Source: Nitrospira sp. (lineage in GTDB: Bacteria; Nitrospirota; Nitrospiria; Nitrospirales; Nitrospiraceae). From it: DNA of 64,000 nucleotides. Below the pieces are notes generated by a model, which did no database searches, was not told the DNA's origin, and saw only the letters and a program-made list of their open reading frames with translations. The stretch covers positions 1 through 64,000 of the forward strand of contig JANDJE010000008.1 of NCBI GenBank assembly GCA_024331095.1. Reading direction: 5' to 3'. The position numbers were made by a program, and so were the translations under genes. Below are positions 62,543 through 64,000 of the stretch, piece by piece. Numbering within the stretch: position 1 is the first letter of the stretch; every line of letters begins with the position of its first letter.

Positions 62543-64000
62543 ATGGCTGGCATCAAGCGGGCGCTGATCAGTGTGTCGGACAAGACGGGCGTGGTCGAGA
62601 TGGCCAAGGGGCTTGAGGCCCTCGGCGCGGAGATTTTATCGACTGGAGGAACGGCCAAAGCCTTGCGCGACGCGGGTGTGACGGTTACGGACGTAGCCTC
62701 CTACACGGGGGCTCCGGAAATTCTCGACGGTCGGGTCAAAACCCTCCATCCCAAAATTCACGGCGGGTTGCTCGCTCGGCGGTCGGTGTCCGCGCATGTG
62801 GAACAGATGAGACAGCACCATATCAATCCGATCGACGTCGTGGTGGTGAATCTCTATCCTTTCGAGGCCACGATCGCCAATCCCCATTGCCGGTTTGAAG
62901 ACGCCGTCGAGAACATCGACATCGGCGGACCGTCGATGTTGCGGTCCGCGGCGAAAAATCATGAAGACGTGCTGGTCGTCGTCGATCCCGCCGATTACAT
63001 GCGCGTGTTGGATGCCGTAAAAGCCGACGCCGTCACGGGCGAGTTGCGCCGCGAGTTGGCGATGAAGGTATTTCAGCATACCGCACGATACGACAGCTTG
63101 ATCGCCGGCTATCTGGAAAAACAGGTGCGGGGTGGGGAGGTCAAGTTTCCCAAACTGCTCTCTCTCCAGTTTGAGCTGGGCGAGATTCTTCGGTATGGTG
63201 AAAACCCGCATCAGCAGGGGGCGTTCTATCGCGAGGCCGGATCGCAGGAACCGTCGGTTTCACGCGGCAAGATTCTTCACGGCAAGGCGATGTCGTACAA
63301 CAATTTTCTCGACGCCAATTCCGCTCTCGAGCTTGCCAAGGAATACGACGAATGTGCCGTCGCCATCATCAAACACAACAACCCGTGCGGCGTCGCTTTG
63401 GGTGCGACTCCGGTGGAAGCCTACGTGAAAGCCCGCGAGACCGATCCCGTTTCGGCCTTCGGCGGAGTCATCGCCTTCAATCGACCGGTTGACGTGGCGG
63501 CGGCCAAGGAAATCACCTCCACGTTCGTCGAGGTCGTCGTCGCCCCCGGCTTTACCGAGGACGCGCTCACGGAACTAAAGCGCAAGAAGGACCTTCGGTT
63601 GCTTGATGTGGGGCCGCTGACGAAGGTGAAACAAGACGGCTATGATCTGAAAAAGCTGGTCGGTGGATTGATCGTTCAGGATCGTGATCTGGGCATACTG
63701 CCGGACCTGCGGACGTTGCAGGTGCCGACGGCGCGCAAACCGACGGATGATGAATATGCCGCCTGCGCCTTCGCCTGGAAAGTCTGCAAACATGTCAAAT
63801 CGAATGCGATCGTTTATGCCAGACCCGGTCAGACGGTCGGTATCGGCGCCGGCCAGATGAGCCGAGTCGATTCGGTCAAGCTGGCGGCGATGAAGGCGCA
63901 GCTCCCGGTCAAAGGCTGCGTCATGGCGTCGGATGCCTTTTTCCCCTTCCGCGACGGCCTTGATGCCGCGGCGCAGGCGGGGATCACCGCCGTCATTCAA
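62543..64000 (+). CDS. purH: PurH: IMP cyclohydrolase / AICAR formyltransferase (3' partial)
   Basis: Starts at ATG 62543 with AGGAG 8 bases upstream; runs off the right edge after 486 residues of about 515-530. The N-terminal MGS-like cyclohydrolase domain (VSDKTG, STGGTAKAL, GRVKTLHPKIHGG) is complete, and the formyltransferase part has HGKAMSYNNFLDA, IKHNNPCG and FGGVIAFN. These are the last two steps of IMP synthesis. Confidence 0.97.
   Translation, partial: MAGIKRALISVSDKTGVVEMAKGLEALGAEILSTGGTAKALRDAGVTVTDVASYTGAPEILDGRVKTLHPKIHGGLLARRSVSAHVEQMRQHHINPIDVVVVNLYPFEATIANPHCRFEDAVENIDIGGPSMLRSAAKNHEDVLVVVDPADYMRVLDAVKADAVTGELRRELAMKVFQHTARYDSLIAGYLEKQVRGGEVKFPKLLSLQFELGEILRYGENPHQQGAFYREAGSQEPSVSRGKILHGKAMSYNNFLDANSALELAKEYDECAVAIIKHNNPCGVALGATPVEAYVKARETDPVSAFGGVIAFNRPVDVAAAKEITSTFVEVVVAPGFTEDALTELKRKKDLRLLDVGPLTKVKQDGYDLKKLVGGLIVQDRDLGILPDLRTLQVPTARKPTDDEYAACAFAWKVCKHVKSNAIVYARPGQTVGIGAGQMSRVDSVKLAAMKAQLPVKGCVMASDAFFPFRDGLDAAAQAGITAVIQ

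Overview
The window looks like chromosome from a Nitrospirota bacterium, probably Nitrospira. This is inferred from its GC-rich coding style, the PEP-CTERM/exosortase regulator pair PrsK/PrsR, a protein ending in VPEP-TM-RRK, a protein with CxxCH-type heme sites, and the gene repertoire. No 16S gene is present, so the assignment is not proven. There is no CRISPR array, insertion sequence, integrase or phage module, and only one tRNA gene.

Layout. 1-5.6 kb: envelope/exosortase regulation. It holds the end of histidine kinase PrsK, a divergent secreted beta-sandwich protein, the sigma54 activator PrsR and a PEP-CTERM protein, with two candidate sigma54 promoters. 5.7-25.7 kb: housekeeping genes. 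These are a geranylgeranyl-reductase-type flavoprotein, the valS-nadC-birA operon, a CheY-like protein with a long helical tail, a HAD phosphatase, a sirtuin, a ketopantoate-reductase-like protein fused to a molybdopterin-fold domain, a MATE transporter, a two-nuclease fusion (DUF2779), tRNA-Ser(CGA), a phosphopantetheinyl transferase, coaE-trxB-thiI and a beta-helix protein. 26-30.6 kb: two consecutive glycoside hydrolases, one GH63-like and one a glycogen-debranching type. 30.7-32 kb: a GlcG-like protein, a small possible lipoprotein and a DUF3565 protein.

32-41.4 kb is the accessory region: a DNA modification/defence island, all on the + strand. Its order is SNF2-family ATPase, DUF2130 coiled-coil protein with a nuclease-like motif, orphan addiction-module antitoxin, Type III-like DNA methyltransferase (Mod), DUF4258/DUF2283 toxin-antitoxin-like pair, and Type III-like Res. 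The middle of mod is much AT-richer than its ends, which suggests a swapped target-recognition domain. A 41-bp decayed copy of the mod 5' end lies on the other side of the orphan antitoxin. The island thus appears to be a four-component restriction-like system with recombination scars and embedded toxin-antitoxin genes. I could not match it to a named system.

41.4-64 kb returns to core and metabolic genes. These are a putative heme protein, a PilZ protein, release factor 3, a lysine/aminoadipate cluster (saccharopine-dehydrogenase fold, ALDH7, VOC dioxygenase), an aldo/keto reductase with DUF488, ArsI-like VOC with SigZ-like sigma factor, a BaiN-type flavoprotein, a coiled-coil envelope protein, a ferritin-like protein, accA, dnaE, a GT2 glycosyltransferase, an RsbR-N-like protein, an alpha/beta hydrolase with a novel C-terminal half, and purH running off the right end.
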